DNA of 64,000 nucleotides from positions 1 to 64,000 of the forward strand of contig NZ_JBGVSA010000020.1 in assembly GCF_041807905.1 (NCBI RefSeq), read 5' to 3'. The position numbers and the translations under genes were made by a program. The first letter of the stretch is position 1. Every line of letters starts with the position of its first letter. Of this stretch, positions 25,667-36,333 are shown in pieces. This stretch comes from JBGVSA01 sp041807905. Lineage in GTDB: Bacteria; Pseudomonadota; Gammaproteobacteria; Burkholderiales; Rhodocyclaceae. Under the pieces are notes generated by a model. It had not been told where the DNA came from and did no database searches. It saw nothing but the letters and a program-made list of their open reading frames with translations.

Positions 25667-25999
25667 ATGGCGATGCCGCCGCTCCAGCGCCTGACGCACG
25701 GATTGCCTGCGCCGGGCACGGACGAAGACATCCTGCCGCTGTACGCTTCACAGGGCGTGCTCATCGAACGCATCGTCTCTCACCGCCACGCCAGCCCGCC
25801 CGGTTTCTGGTACGACCAGCCCCACGATGAATGGGTGACGCTCGTCCAGGGCCGTGCCGAACTGCAATTCGAAGAAGGATCCCAGCAGCTTGTGGCGGGC
25901 GATTCAGTGTTGATTCCTGCACATTGCAGGCATCGCGTGGCATCCACCGGGACTGACACGGTGTGGCTCGCCGTTCATCTGCCGGTCGTTGCGGACTGA
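25667..25999 (+). CDS. cupin-domain protein
   Basis: A 110-residue single-domain cupin. Metal-ligand-type positions are visible in PHDEWVTLVQGRAELQFEEG (first cupin motif, with H and E) and DSVLIPAHCRHRV (second motif, with H). It begins eight bases after the parB stop and is likely co-transcribed. The single-cupin form does not identify a substrate; related proteins are small-molecule isomerases or sensors. The expected GE box is replaced by HDEW. Confidence 0.85.
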   Translation: MAMPPLQRLTHGLPAPGTDEDILPLYASQGVLIERIVSHRHASPPGFWYDQPHDEWVTLVQGRAELQFEEGSQQLVAGDSVLIPAHCRHRVASTGTDTVWLAVHLPVVAD

Positions 26000-26065
26000 C
26001 GCCGCGCCAATCGCCATCGCCGCCACGCAGTAATATGGCCACTCCGTTTTGCCGGAGAAGCTGCC

Positions 26066-26743
26066 ATGAAACGCCTGAATATCCTCCCATTGTTGTTCGT
26101 GCCAACCGTCGCATTGGCGGGCCTGCTGGATGCGATATCCAGCACCGACGCCACGGCCGGCTTGCGCGATACCTTGCTGCAAGGCGCATCCACCGCCGTC
26201 AGTACGCTCGGCGCGAAGGACGGCTTCCTTGCCAATCCGTCGGTGAAGATCCCGCTGCCCAGTGCTCTGAAGCGTGCCGAGCCCATGCTGCGCGCAATGG
26301 GCAAGGGGCCTGAGCTCGACGAACTTTCCGTGGCGATCAATCGCGCTGCCGAAAGTGCGGTGGCAGAAGCCAAGCCGTTGCTCACGGACGCCGTCAAGCA
26401 GATGACGGTGCAGGATGCCAAAGGCATTCTCACAGGCGGTGACGATTCAGTCACCCAGTACTTTCGCGGCAAGACTATGCAGCCATTGACGCAGAAATTT
26501 CTGCCCGTCGTCTCCAAGGCGACCGCGCGTGTAGGGCTGGCTGCCAAATACAACCAGCTCGCAGGGCAGGGCGCAGCGCTCGGACTGATCAAGCAGGAGG
26601 ATGCGAGCGTCGAACAGTACGTGACCCGCAGCGCGCTGGACGCGCTCTACAAGAGCATCGCCGAGCAGGAACGCGCCATTCGTGCCAATCCTGCCCAGGC
26701 CGCCACGAATGCCGCGCGCAAGGTATTCGACGCTATGCGCTGA
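26066..26743 (+). CDS. DUF4197 family secreted protein
   Basis: The 225-residue protein starts with a signal peptide (MKRLNILPLLFVPTVALAG) and is otherwise alpha-helical, matching DUF4197 periplasmic proteins. Family hallmarks seen are GVSTAVxxLG-like GASTAVSTLG, the MNRAAE-like INRAAESAVAEAKPL, DAKGILTGGDDSVTQYFRGKT and the C-terminal LDALYKSIAEQERAIRANP. The function of the family is not established. The gene stands alone between the cupin and CBM-like genes. Confidence 0.88.
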   Translation: MKRLNILPLLFVPTVALAGLLDAISSTDATAGLRDTLLQGASTAVSTLGAKDGFLANPSVKIPLPSALKRAEPMLRAMGKGPELDELSVAINRAAESAVAEAKPLLTDAVKQMTVQDAKGILTGGDDSVTQYFRGKTMQPLTQKFLPVVSKATARVGLAAKYNQLAGQGAALGLIKQEDASVEQYVTRSALDALYKSIAEQERAIRANPAQAATNAARKVFDAMR

Positions 26744-26867
26744 GCGCGATTGCTTTTGTAGGGAACGGTCCTGACTTTGGTCTGTCACAACACCGTCGAG
26801 TGAAGATGGCCGTTTGCATGCATCGCGCTCGACGTTTCATGTGGTCTAGGACAAAGGAGGACAACAC

Positions 26868-27395
26868 ATGCTAAGAAAAACCACCCGATTCATGGCACTC
26901 GTTGCTGCGGGACTGGCTTTTTCCGCTACTGCACTGGCTGCCGATGTACTGATCGAGGCGGAGAACTTCAATGCCCAGGGAGGCGGCAATGTCGCCAAGG
27001 TGACGGACCGTCCGGCTACGTCCGGTGGCGCGGCACTCATGAACTTCGACAACGAAGGGCACTGGCTGGAATGGAAGATCGACGTACCGGAAGATGGCAA
27101 TTACGCCGTCACGCTGCGCTACGCCGGTGGTCGCAAGTGGAACGTATTCCGCGAAGTGCAGATCGACGGCAAAGTGCCGAACAGCGCGTTCGCCAAGGTG
27201 ACGCTGCCGACTACGGGCGGCTTCGGGCGTGCGGAAGGTGAGTGGAAGGACATGGTCGTCGTCGGTTCCGACGGCAAGGCCGCGATGGTGGCGCTCACCA
27301 AGGGCACGCACGTGCTGCGCATCACCAATCTCGGCGGCGAAGGTGGCGCCAGCGGCTCGGCCAACCTCGACCTGATCAAGCTCAGTACGTTGTAG
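26868..27395 (+). CDS. secreted carbohydrate-binding-module-like protein
   Basis: The 175-residue protein has a Sec signal peptide (residues 1-24, cleaved after ALAA) followed by one jelly-roll domain like CBM6/CBM35. Diagnostic parts are IEAENF at the mature N-terminus (calcium-site glutamates), NEGHWLEWKIDVPEDGNYAVTLRYAG, and the C-terminal HVLRITNLGGEG...NLDLIKL. No catalytic domain is attached, so it may bind a cell-surface or extracellular glycan. A very strong AAAGGAGG site (26853-26860) fixes the ATG, and a strong terminator follows, so it is a single-gene, probably well expressed unit. Confidence 0.8.
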   Translation: MLRKTTRFMALVAAGLAFSATALAADVLIEAENFNAQGGGNVAKVTDRPATSGGAALMNFDNEGHWLEWKIDVPEDGNYAVTLRYAGGRKWNVFREVQIDGKVPNSAFAKVTLPTTGGFGRAEGEWKDMVVVGSDGKAAMVALTKGTHVLRITNLGGEGGASGSANLDLIKLSTL

Positions 27396-27426
27396 TGACG
27401 TACCCCTGCATTGGATCAGGTGACAG

Positions 27427-27462
27427 AAACGGGTGGTTCTCTTTTGAGACCACCCGTTTTTT
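27427..27462 (+). terminator. Rho-independent terminator of the CBM-like gene
   Basis: AAACGGGTGGT (27427-27437) pairs perfectly with ACCACCCGTTT (27449-27459) and runs into a T tract (TTTTTT). The mirrored A-rich side could also stop transcription from the opposite strand. Confidence 0.9.
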
Positions 27463-27522
27463 CGATCCCTCGCCGTGTGACGAAGCGCGTCGTTGGCGGG
27501 CTGTATGACGTGGCTGCGGGCA

Positions 27523-29412
27523 TCAGCGCCAGTCGCCGCGCAGTTCGCTCACCGCCGTCTGCAGCGCGGGCGGTGTGGCATCCTCCGGCGCGATGGGCGA
27601 GCCGACCACCAACTCGATGCGATTGAACAGGCCGCGACGGAAAGGCTTGCTCATCGCCGGGCCTCCTTTGCGTGAGAAGAAACTGTCCCACAGGCCGCGC
27701 AATGCCATCGGCACGACCGGGACCGGGCTGCGCGCGAGGATGCGCGACACGCCGCCCTTGAATGCCGTGATCTCACCGGAATCTGTGATGCGGCCTTCCG
27801 GAAATATCCCCACAACGTCACCGTCGGCCAGCGCGGCCGCGATTTCGTCATAGGCTTCCTTCAGCACCTCGCGGCTTTCCCGCGCAGGAGCAATCGGAAT
27901 CGCACGGTTCTGCCGGAACACGAAGTTGAGAATCGGCAGGCGGAAGATGGCATGGTCCATGACAAAGCGCACGGGCCGGCGGCTTGCCGCGATGATGACG
28001 AGCGCATCGACGAAACTCACGTGGTTGCACACGATGAGCGCGGGCCCTTCGTGTGGAATCTGGTCGATTCCCTTCACGCGTACCCGATACATCACCCGGA
28101 TCAGGAACCACACCACCAGCCGCATGAGGAATTCCGGCATCAGCATGTAGATGTAGAGCGCCACCGCGGCGTTGAGGACCGCCGCCAGCAGGAACAACTC
28201 TGTGATCGACAGGCCCAATTGCAGGCCGACGCCGGCCAGGAGGGCGGAGACCACCATGAAGCCTGCATTGATAACGTTGTTGGCGGCGACGATACGACTG
28301 CGCTCAGCGGGAGCCGAACGCTCCTGGATCATGGCGTAGAGCGGCACGGTGAAAAAGCCTCCGGATACGCCGAGCATCACCAGCGCGAAGATGATGTGCC
28401 AGCTTTCGGGCCGCGCCAGGAACGCGCTGAGCGTGATCGCCTGGGAGGCGGCAGCCGGGCTTGCCCACCATAGATCGATACCGAACAGCGTCAGGCCAAT
28501 CGACCCCAGCGGGACGAGGCCGAGTTCGACGCGACGCCCCGAGAGGCGTTCGCACAGGAACGAACCTGCCGCAATGCCCACGATGAACGTACCCAGCAGC
28601 GCAGTGGCCATCAATTCATCGCCACCCAGCACGTCCTTCACGTACGGGGGGAATTGAGAGAGGAACAACGCGCCGAAGAACCAGAACCACGAAATGCCGA
28701 GCAGGGACAGGAACACCGTACGATTGCCACGCGCCAGGGCGATATTGCGAATGCTCTCGGACAGCGGATTCAGATTGACGCGCAGCTCGGGCGCCGCCGC
28801 GGGAGCGGCCGGAATTCTGCGGCTGGCGAGATAACCCACCACCGCTACGGCGATGCACGTGAGGCCGGCCAACAATGGGCCGCGATGTTCGATCGACATC
28901 AGCACGCCCGCGGCCACGGACCCCGCCAGGATTGCCACGAATGTGCCTGCCTCGATCCACGCGTTGCCGGCCACCAGTTCCTCGGGACGCAGGTGTTGCG
29001 GCAGTATCGAATATTTCAGCGGGCCGAACATCGTCGAGTGCACGCCCATCAGGAACAAGGCGCCAAGCAGCAACTCGACGTGCTGCGCGACGAATCCCGC
29101 GGTCACCAATACGGCGATGCCGATCTCGACCGCTTTGATGATTCTGATGAGAAAAGTCTTCTCATATTTGTCCGCCAACTGCCCCGCCGTGCCCGAGAAC
29201 AGAAAGAAGGGCAACACGAACAAACCTGCCGCGAGCTGTACCATGACCGCCGGTGCCAGCCCCAATACGACGCTGCCATGGAATGTGATCAACAATACCA
29301 ACGCATTCTTGAAAACGTTGTCGTTGAACGCTCCCATGAATTGTGTGACGAATAGCGGGCCGAAGCGGCGCTGGCTCAATAGACTCTTGGAGTCGTGCTT
29401 GTATACATTCAT
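27523..29412 (-). CDS. LplT-type MFS lysophospholipid transporter fused to PlsC-type acyltransferase
   Basis: The 629-residue protein has two parts. Residues about 1-405 form a 12-helix MFS domain starting RRFGPLFVTQFMGAFNDNVF, the LplT signature; LplT flips lysophospholipids inward. Residues about 430-629 are a PlsC-like 1-acyl-glycerolphosphate acyltransferase with NHVSFVD (H-x4-D block I), FPEGRITDSGE (block III) and VPVVPMALRG (block IV). In many proteobacteria a third, acyl-ACP synthetase (Aas) domain follows; it is absent here. The likely role is repair of lysophospholipids in the inner membrane. It is monocistronic and divergent from the atp operon. Confidence 0.9.
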   Translation of the reverse strand: MNVYKHDSKSLLSQRRFGPLFVTQFMGAFNDNVFKNALVLLITFHGSVVLGLAPAVMVQLAAGLFVLPFFLFSGTAGQLADKYEKTFLIRIIKAVEIGIAVLVTAGFVAQHVELLLGALFLMGVHSTMFGPLKYSILPQHLRPEELVAGNAWIEAGTFVAILAGSVAAGVLMSIEHRGPLLAGLTCIAVAVVGYLASRRIPAAPAAAPELRVNLNPLSESIRNIALARGNRTVFLSLLGISWFWFFGALFLSQFPPYVKDVLGGDELMATALLGTFIVGIAAGSFLCERLSGRRVELGLVPLGSIGLTLFGIDLWWASPAAASQAITLSAFLARPESWHIIFALVMLGVSGGFFTVPLYAMIQERSAPAERSRIVAANNVINAGFMVVSALLAGVGLQLGLSITELFLLAAVLNAAVALYIYMLMPEFLMRLVVWFLIRVMYRVRVKGIDQIPHEGPALIVCNHVSFVDALVIIAASRRPVRFVMDHAIFRLPILNFVFRQNRAIPIAPARESREVLKEAYDEIAAALADGDVVGIFPEGRITDSGEITAFKGGVSRILARSPVPVVPMALRGLWDSFFSRKGGPAMSKPFRRGLFNRIELVVGSPIAPEDATPPALQTAVSELRGDWR

Positions 29413-29743
29413 GCGTGATTATTTGTCTTAAACCAATATTGCGCCGCGGAATAGTTCTAAGCTGGACCGTTCGCAATGGTACAGGACACAAATGACGTCA
29501 GATTTTTCTAACGTATGATGTACGCACAGCCGATTTTCTGGCGACCTCCCAAATCACTCTGATACGCGATTCGGATACATGCTCCAAAGCAGGGCATTGT
29601 TCCCTGGGAGACCTGTCTGAACGTCGTTGTAGGTCGTGCGTAAGAAGTTTCGCGTCAATGTAACAATCATTGACGGGGCTCAGCTAAACCCCTAATATTC
29701 TGCGGTTTTTCGGACGGCATTCCGCCGCTTATCGTCGCTGCGC
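29413..29743. other. intergenic region upstream of the atp operon
   Basis: This 331-bp gap separates the divergent LplT-PlsC gene and atpI. The right third contains the atp promoter (29670-29698). The left two thirds are moderately AT-rich; no ORF with a ribosome-binding site, repeat or RNA gene was recognised there. Confidence 0.7.
29670..29698 (+). promoter_or_regulatory. sigma-70 promoter of the atp operon
   Basis: TTGACG (29670-29675) and TAATAT (29693-29698) are spaced by exactly 17 bp, 45 bp before atpI. No other comparable promoter is seen inside the operon. Confidence 0.8.
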
Positions 29744-30085
29744 ATGTACAAGGTTGTCCTGCTTCAGTTTGGGGCGGCTCTGGTGAGCGTCGCACTAGGC
29801 GCAATGTTCTTCGGCACGCGCGGCGCGATTTCAGCCCTTGTTGGCGGCTGTGCTTGCCTGATTCCGAGTCTGCTGTTTGCCTGGAGGCTATCGCGCACGG
29901 CGCGTACCCCGGGCGCCTCGCATGTCACCGCGTTTTTCGTGGGTGAGGCAATAAAGATCGCTTCGGCGATAGGAATACTTGCTGCAGCGCACGTCCTGTA
30001 TCCCGGAGTGCACTGGGGTGCGGTGGTGATTGGTCTCGTGGTCACCCTGCAAGCGAATTTTTTTGGCTTATTGGTGAAATCCTGA
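29744..30085 (+). CDS. atpI: ATP synthase subunit I
   Basis: AtpI is a small membrane protein thought to aid c-ring assembly. The 113-residue protein has four hydrophobic segments, including VVLLQFGAALVSVALGAMFF and GAVVIGLVVTLQANFFGLL, a layout typical of proteobacterial AtpI. It is the first gene of the atp operon and ends one base before atpB. Confidence 0.88.
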   Translation: MYKVVLLQFGAALVSVALGAMFFGTRGAISALVGGCACLIPSLLFAWRLSRTARTPGASHVTAFFVGEAIKIASAIGILAAAHVLYPGVHWGAVVIGLVVTLQANFFGLLVKS

Positions 30086-30086
30086 T

Positions 30087-30971
30087 ATGGCAACCGGAAC
30101 CGAGGCAGCGGCGGGTCACGCACCCACCGCCAGCGAATACATCGTTCACCACCTGACTTTCTGGAACACTTCCGGGCATCCCCAGAAGGCGATCGTCGAC
30201 TTTGGCCTGCTCAATATCGACACGCTGTTCTACTCCATCCTCCTCGGCATCATCACCGTGTTCTGCTTGTGGCTGGCCGCGCGCCGCGCCACTTCGGGCG
30301 TTCCGGGTCGCTTCCAGGCCGCCGTCGAAATCCTCGTCGAAATGGTCGCCGATCAGGCCAAGGGCCTCATCCACAGCGCCGAGTCGCGCAAGTTCGTCGC
30401 ACCGCTGGCACTGACCGTGTTCGTATGGATTTTCCTGATGAACGCCATGGACTTCCTGCCGCTCGACCTGCTGCCGCGTGCATGGCAGACGATCGTGGCC
30501 AGCGGCGGCGGTGACCCCGAGCACGCCTTCATGCGTGTCGTGCCGACCGCGGACCTGAACGCCACCTTTGGCCTGTCCGTCGGCGTGCTGCTGGTATGCC
30601 TGTTCTATAACGTCAAGATCAAGGGCGCCGGGGGCTGGGTGCACGAGCTGCTGTCCGCACCGTTCGGCGCCAAGTGGTACCTGGCTCCGTTCAACCTGCT
30701 CCTGAACATCATCGAATTCCTCGCCAAGACCGTCTCGCACGGCATGCGGCTGTGGGGCAACATGTTCGCCGGTGAACTGCTGTTCATGCTGATCGCGCTG
30801 ATGGGCGCCGCCTTCACAGGCTGGCAGTTCGGCAGCATCGCGTTGTGGATCGGCCAGGTGCTGGCCGGCTCCGCATGGGCGATCTTCCACATCCTGATCG
30901 TCGCGCTGCAGGCATTCATCTTCATGATGCTGACCCTCGTGTACGTCGGACAAGCACACGAAGGCCATTGA
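30087..30971 (+). CDS. atpB: F0F1 ATP synthase subunit A
   Basis: Subunit a provides the two proton half-channels. The 294-residue polytopic protein has the essential arginine in the helix EFLAKTVSHGMRLWGNMFAGEL and the conserved NAMDFLPLDLLP. A 20-residue loop with GGGDPEHAFMRVVPTADLNATF is usual for beta- and gammaproteobacterial a subunits. The ATG directly follows atpI. Confidence 0.96.
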   Translation: MATGTEAAAGHAPTASEYIVHHLTFWNTSGHPQKAIVDFGLLNIDTLFYSILLGIITVFCLWLAARRATSGVPGRFQAAVEILVEMVADQAKGLIHSAESRKFVAPLALTVFVWIFLMNAMDFLPLDLLPRAWQTIVASGGGDPEHAFMRVVPTADLNATFGLSVGVLLVCLFYNVKIKGAGGWVHELLSAPFGAKWYLAPFNLLLNIIEFLAKTVSHGMRLWGNMFAGELLFMLIALMGAAFTGWQFGSIALWIGQVLAGSAWAIFHILIVALQAFIFMMLTLVYVGQAHEGH

Positions 30972-31050
30972 TCGGCCGTCAAAACAGATAAGCGTCCTCA
31001 ACAGATTTTTTGCGTTTCACTCATTTAACTTTTACCAACTAGGAGTTGTC

Positions 31051-31302
31051 ATGGAAAACGTTCTCGGCCTCGTCGCTCTGGCTTGCGGTCTGATCATCGG
31101 TCTGGGTGCAATCGGCGCTTGTATCGGTATTGCCCTGATGGGTGGCAAGTACCTGGAAGCTTCGGCACGTCAGCCCGAACTGATGAACGCCCTGCAGACC
31201 AAGATGTTCCTGCTGGCCGGTCTGATCGACGCCGCGTTCCTGATCGGTGTCGGTATCGCCATGCTCTTCGCCTTCGCCAACCCGTTCGTGATCGCAGGTT
31301 GA
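31051..31302 (+). CDS. atpE: F0F1 ATP synthase subunit C
   Basis: The 83-residue hairpin forms the rotating c-ring. Its polar loop reads ARQPEL and the proton-carrying carboxylate is Asp60 in FLLAGLIDAAFLIG; no sodium-binding signature is visible, so it is proton-coupled. An AGGAG site lies before the ATG. The preceding 79-bp gap is the largest in the first half of the operon. Confidence 0.97.
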   Translation: MENVLGLVALACGLIIGLGAIGACIGIALMGGKYLEASARQPELMNALQTKMFLLAGLIDAAFLIGVGIAMLFAFANPFVIAG

Positions 31303-31338
31303 TTCGGCCTCCCTCCAACTTGAAACGGGAGTAAAGCC

Positions 31339-31812
31339 GTGAATCTGAACGCAACGCTGTTTGCACAGCTGGTCGTTTTCCTCGTGCTCGTGTGGTTCAC
31401 GATGAAGTTCGTGTGGCCGCCGATCACCAAGGCACTCGACGAGCGTGCCAAGAAAATCGCAGACGGGCTTGCGGCGGCAGATAAGGCAAAGACTGATCTG
31501 GCGAACGCCGAGAAGAAGGTCGTTGAAGAAATGCGTGTTGCACGCGAATCGCTCGGCGTCATGCGCGCCGGTGCCGAAAAGCAGGCCGCGCAGGTTCTCG
31601 AGGAAGCGCGTGCCGAAGCGGCCCGCATCGTTACCGCAGCTCGCCAGGCCGCCGAGGCCGAAGCAGGTGCTGCTGCGCAACGTGCCCGCGAAGAGCTGCG
31701 TGACCAGGTCGCTCAGCTGGCCGTGTCCGGCGCCGAGCGCATCCTGCGCCGCGAGATCAACGCCCAGGTCCATGCCGAACTGTTGGCCAACCTGAAACAG
31801 GAACTGAAATAA
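31339..31812 (+). CDS. atpF: F0F1 ATP synthase subunit B
   Basis: Subunit b is the peripheral stalk. It starts with GTG (MNLNATLFAQLVVFLVLVWF) and has one N-terminal membrane helix followed by a long charged coiled coil, ending in the delta-binding tail. The length of 157 residues is typical. The GTG start is preceded by CGGGAG. Confidence 0.96.
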   Translation: MNLNATLFAQLVVFLVLVWFTMKFVWPPITKALDERAKKIADGLAAADKAKTDLANAEKKVVEEMRVARESLGVMRAGAEKQAAQVLEEARAEAARIVTAARQAAEAEAGAAAQRAREELRDQVAQLAVSGAERILRREINAQVHAELLANLKQELK

Positions 31813-31815
31813 GCC

Positions 31816-32349
31816 ATGGCTGAAAACGTCACCCTTGCACGTCCGTACGCCGAAGCCGCTTTCGCGCTCGCGCGCGACACCGGTTCGCTGGACGCGTGGG
31901 CTGCGGCGCTCGATCGCCTGGCCCTGGTGGCGCAAGATGCCAATGCACGTGACTGCATCGCCAACCCAGAGCTGACGTTCCAGCAAGTGACCCAGCTCAT
32001 CGTTGGCTCTGCCGGTATCAATCTGTCGCCCGAGCAGCAGAATTTCGTGACGGTGCTGGTCGAAAATGACCGCGCCCAACTGCTGCCCGAGATCTGCGAC
32101 CTGTTCCGTTCGCTCAAGAATCGCCAGGAAGGCGTCAAGGATGCCACCGTGTATTCCGCCTTTCCCATCGACGACGGCGCACTCTCGCGCTTGGTCGGCG
32201 ACCTGGAAGGCCGTTTCGGCAAGCTGAGTGTCAAGGTCCAGATCGACCCCGACCTGATTGGCGGCGTCCGCGTTGCCATCGGCGATGAAGTCATTGATGC
32301 CTCCGTGCGCGGCAAGCTCGCTGCCATGGCCGCTGCCCTACAGAATTAG
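31816..32349 (+). CDS. atpH: F0F1 ATP synthase subunit delta
   Basis: Delta links the b stalk to the top of F1. The 177-residue protein starts AENVTLARPYAEAAFALA and carries the C-terminal LIGGVRVAIGDEVIDASVRGKL motif of the OSCP/delta family. It begins three bases after atpF. Confidence 0.96.
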   Translation: MAENVTLARPYAEAAFALARDTGSLDAWAAALDRLALVAQDANARDCIANPELTFQQVTQLIVGSAGINLSPEQQNFVTVLVENDRAQLLPEICDLFRSLKNRQEGVKDATVYSAFPIDDGALSRLVGDLEGRFGKLSVKVQIDPDLIGGVRVAIGDEVIDASVRGKLAAMAAALQN

Positions 32350-32360
32350 GAGCAATCCTC

Positions 32361-33899
<1,539 letters not shown>

Positions 33900-33914
33900 G
33901 CGGGGGGCTGACAC

Positions 33915-34784
33915 ATGGCTAGCGGAAAAGAAATCCGTACCAAGATCAAGAGTGTCCAGAACACCCGCAAGATCACCAAGGCCATGGAAATGGTGGCCGC
34001 GTCCAAAATGCGCAAGGCGCAGGACCGGATGCGTGCCGCCCGTCCCTATGCTGAAAAGATCCGCCGCCTGGCAGCGAACCTGTCGCAAGCGAGCATCAGC
34101 GATTACAAGCATCCGTTCCTGGTTCACCGCGACAAGTTCGAGAACATCGGGCTGATCCTGGTGACCACCGACAAGGGCTTGTGTGGTGGCCTGAACACCA
34201 ACGTGCTGCGTATGGCGACCAATGCCATGCGCGACTGGCAGGCGGGTGGCGTGCAACGCATCCCGGTGACCGCCATCGGCAACAAGGGCCTGGGCTTCAT
34301 GCAACGCATGGGCGCGCGCATCGTGTCGCAGGTGACGCAGCTCGGCGACACACCGCACCTCGAAAAGCTGATTGGGCCGGTCAAGACCATGATCGACGCC
34401 TACCGCGAAGGCAAGGTGGACGCGGTCTACATCGCCTACACGCGCTTCATCAACACGATGAAGCAGGAGCCGGTGGTCGAGCAGTTGCTGCCGTTGTCAG
34501 GTGATCGCATCGGCGCGCCCGAAGGCGACTGGGATTACCTCTATGAGCCGGAGCCGCAACAGGTCATCGACGATCTGCTGCTGCGCTACCTCGAGGCGAT
34601 CGTGTACCAGGCGCTGGTCGAGAACATGGCGTCCGAGCAGAGCGCGCGCATGGTCGCGATGAAGTCGGCGTCCGATAACGCCGGCAACGTCATCAAGGAA
34701 TTGCAGCTGGTCTACAACAAGACCCGCCAGGCCGCGATTACCAAGGAAATTTCGGAAATCGTCGGCGGCGCCGCCGCGGTGTGA
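33915..34784 (+). CDS. atpG: F0F1 ATP synthase subunit gamma
   Basis: Gamma is the central rotor shaft. The 289-residue protein shows the N-terminal helix EIRTKIKSVQNTRKITKAM with MVAASKMRKAQ and the C-terminal signature with NKTRQAAITKEISEIVGG. Spacing to atpA is 15 bp. Confidence 0.97.
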   Translation: MASGKEIRTKIKSVQNTRKITKAMEMVAASKMRKAQDRMRAARPYAEKIRRLAANLSQASISDYKHPFLVHRDKFENIGLILVTTDKGLCGGLNTNVLRMATNAMRDWQAGGVQRIPVTAIGNKGLGFMQRMGARIVSQVTQLGDTPHLEKLIGPVKTMIDAYREGKVDAVYIAYTRFINTMKQEPVVEQLLPLSGDRIGAPEGDWDYLYEPEPQQVIDDLLLRYLEAIVYQALVENMASEQSARMVAMKSASDNAGNVIKELQLVYNKTRQAAITKEISEIVGGAAAV

Positions 34785-34849
34785 GTATTTGCGCGCAGCC
34801 GGCTGGTCCGGCTGTCGCCACTAGGCTTTCTATATTTGGGGATATGACT

Positions 34850-36274
34850 ATGAGTCAAGGATCCGTTGTTCAATGCATCGGCGCCGTGGTGGACATCCAG
34901 TTTCCGCGCGACGCCATGCCCAAGGTTTACGAAGCGCTGCACCTGGACGCTTCGGAAGAAAACGCGCTGGTCGAGAAGGGTCTGACCTTCGAAGTTCAGC
35001 AGCAGCTTGGTGACGGCATCGTCCGTACCATCGCCATGGGCTCCTCCGACGGCGTGCGTCGCGGCATGAAGGTCAATGCCTCGGGTGCTGCCATCTCCGT
35101 GCCGGTCGGCCATGGCACGCTGGGCCGCATCATGGACGTTCTCGGTCGCCCGATCGACGAAGTCGGTCCGATCGAATGCGAAGAAAAACGTGGCATTCAC
35201 CAGGAAGCCCCGAAGTTCGACGAACTGTCGCCTTCTGTGGAACTGCTCGAAACCGGCATCAAGGTTATCGACCTGATCTGCCCGTTCGCAAAGGGTGGCA
35301 AGGTGGGTCTGTTCGGCGGCGCTGGCGTGGGCAAGACCGTGAACATGCTTGAGCTGATCAATAACATCGCCAAGCAGCACTCGGGTCTGTCAGTGTTCGC
35401 CGGCGTGGGTGAGCGTACTCGCGAAGGCAACGACTTCTACCACGAAATGGCAGAAGCCGGCGTCATCAAGCTGGACAACCTGGGCGAGTCGAAGGTGGCC
35501 ATGGTGTTCGGTCAGATGAACGAGCCCCCGGGCAACCGTCTGCGCGTGGCACTGACCGGCCTGACAATGGCCGAGAAGTTCCGCGATGAAGGCCGCGACA
35601 TCCTGTTCTTCGTGGATAACATCTACCGCTACACCCTGGCCGGTACCGAAGTGTCCGCACTGCTGGGCCGTATGCCTTCGGCCGTGGGCTATCAGCCGAC
35701 GCTGGCTGAAGAAATGGGCAAGCTGCAGGAGCGCATCACCTCGACCAAGGTCGGTTCGATCACCTCGATCCAGGCCGTGTATGTTCCCGCGGATGACTTG
35801 ACCGACCCGTCTCCGGCCACGACCTTCCTGCACCTGGACTCCACCGTCGTGCTGTCGCGTGACATCGCCGCGCTGGGTATCTACCCGGCCGTGGATCCGC
35901 TCGACTCCACCAGCCGCCAGCTCGATCCGCTGGTCGTGGGTGAAGAGCACTACAACGTCGCCCGCTCGGTGCAGGCCACGCTGCAGCGCTACAAGGAACT
36001 GCGTGACATCATCGCGATTCTGGGCATGGACGAACTGTCGCCGGAAGACAAGCTGGCCGTGGCGCGGGCTCGCAAGATCCAGCGCTTCCTGTCGCAGCCC
36101 TTCCACGTGGCCGAAGTGTTCACCGGTTCGCCGGGCAAGTACGTGACGCTCAAGGACACCATCGCCGGCTTCAAGGCGATCGTCGCGGGCGATTACGACC
36201 ATCTGCCGGAACAGGCGTTCTACATGGTTGGCGGCATCGAAGAAGCCGTCGAAAAGGCCAAGACGCTGCAGTGA
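34850..36274 (+). CDS. atpD: F0F1 ATP synthase subunit beta
   Basis: The 474-residue catalytic subunit has Walker A GGAGVGKTV, the DELSEED-type loop (DELSPED here) and the signature PAVDPLDSTS. The frame is open from 34781 in the end of atpG, but GGGGA at 34838-34842 lies seven bases before the ATG at 34850, which gives the family N-terminus MSQGSVVQCIGAVVDIQFP. Confidence 0.97.
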   Translation: MSQGSVVQCIGAVVDIQFPRDAMPKVYEALHLDASEENALVEKGLTFEVQQQLGDGIVRTIAMGSSDGVRRGMKVNASGAAISVPVGHGTLGRIMDVLGRPIDEVGPIECEEKRGIHQEAPKFDELSPSVELLETGIKVIDLICPFAKGGKVGLFGGAGVGKTVNMLELINNIAKQHSGLSVFAGVGERTREGNDFYHEMAEAGVIKLDNLGESKVAMVFGQMNEPPGNRLRVALTGLTMAEKFRDEGRDILFFVDNIYRYTLAGTEVSALLGRMPSAVGYQPTLAEEMGKLQERITSTKVGSITSIQAVYVPADDLTDPSPATTFLHLDSTVVLSRDIAALGIYPAVDPLDSTSRQLDPLVVGEEHYNVARSVQATLQRYKELRDIIAILGMDELSPEDKLAVARARKIQRFLSQPFHVAEVFTGSPGKYVTLKDTIAGFKAIVAGDYDHLPEQAFYMVGGIEEAVEKAKTLQ

Positions 36275-36333
36275 TGACGGTACGCGCCTCGCACGGTTAG
36301 CCGGGGCGGGGCGCGGACACGGAGGGAACACAC

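Noticed and set aside
36103..36112. CACGTG core within atpD as a third parS
   Set aside because: The flanks (TTCCACGTGGCC) do not extend to the 16-bp parS palindrome, and the sequence is explained by the conserved beta-subunit codons.
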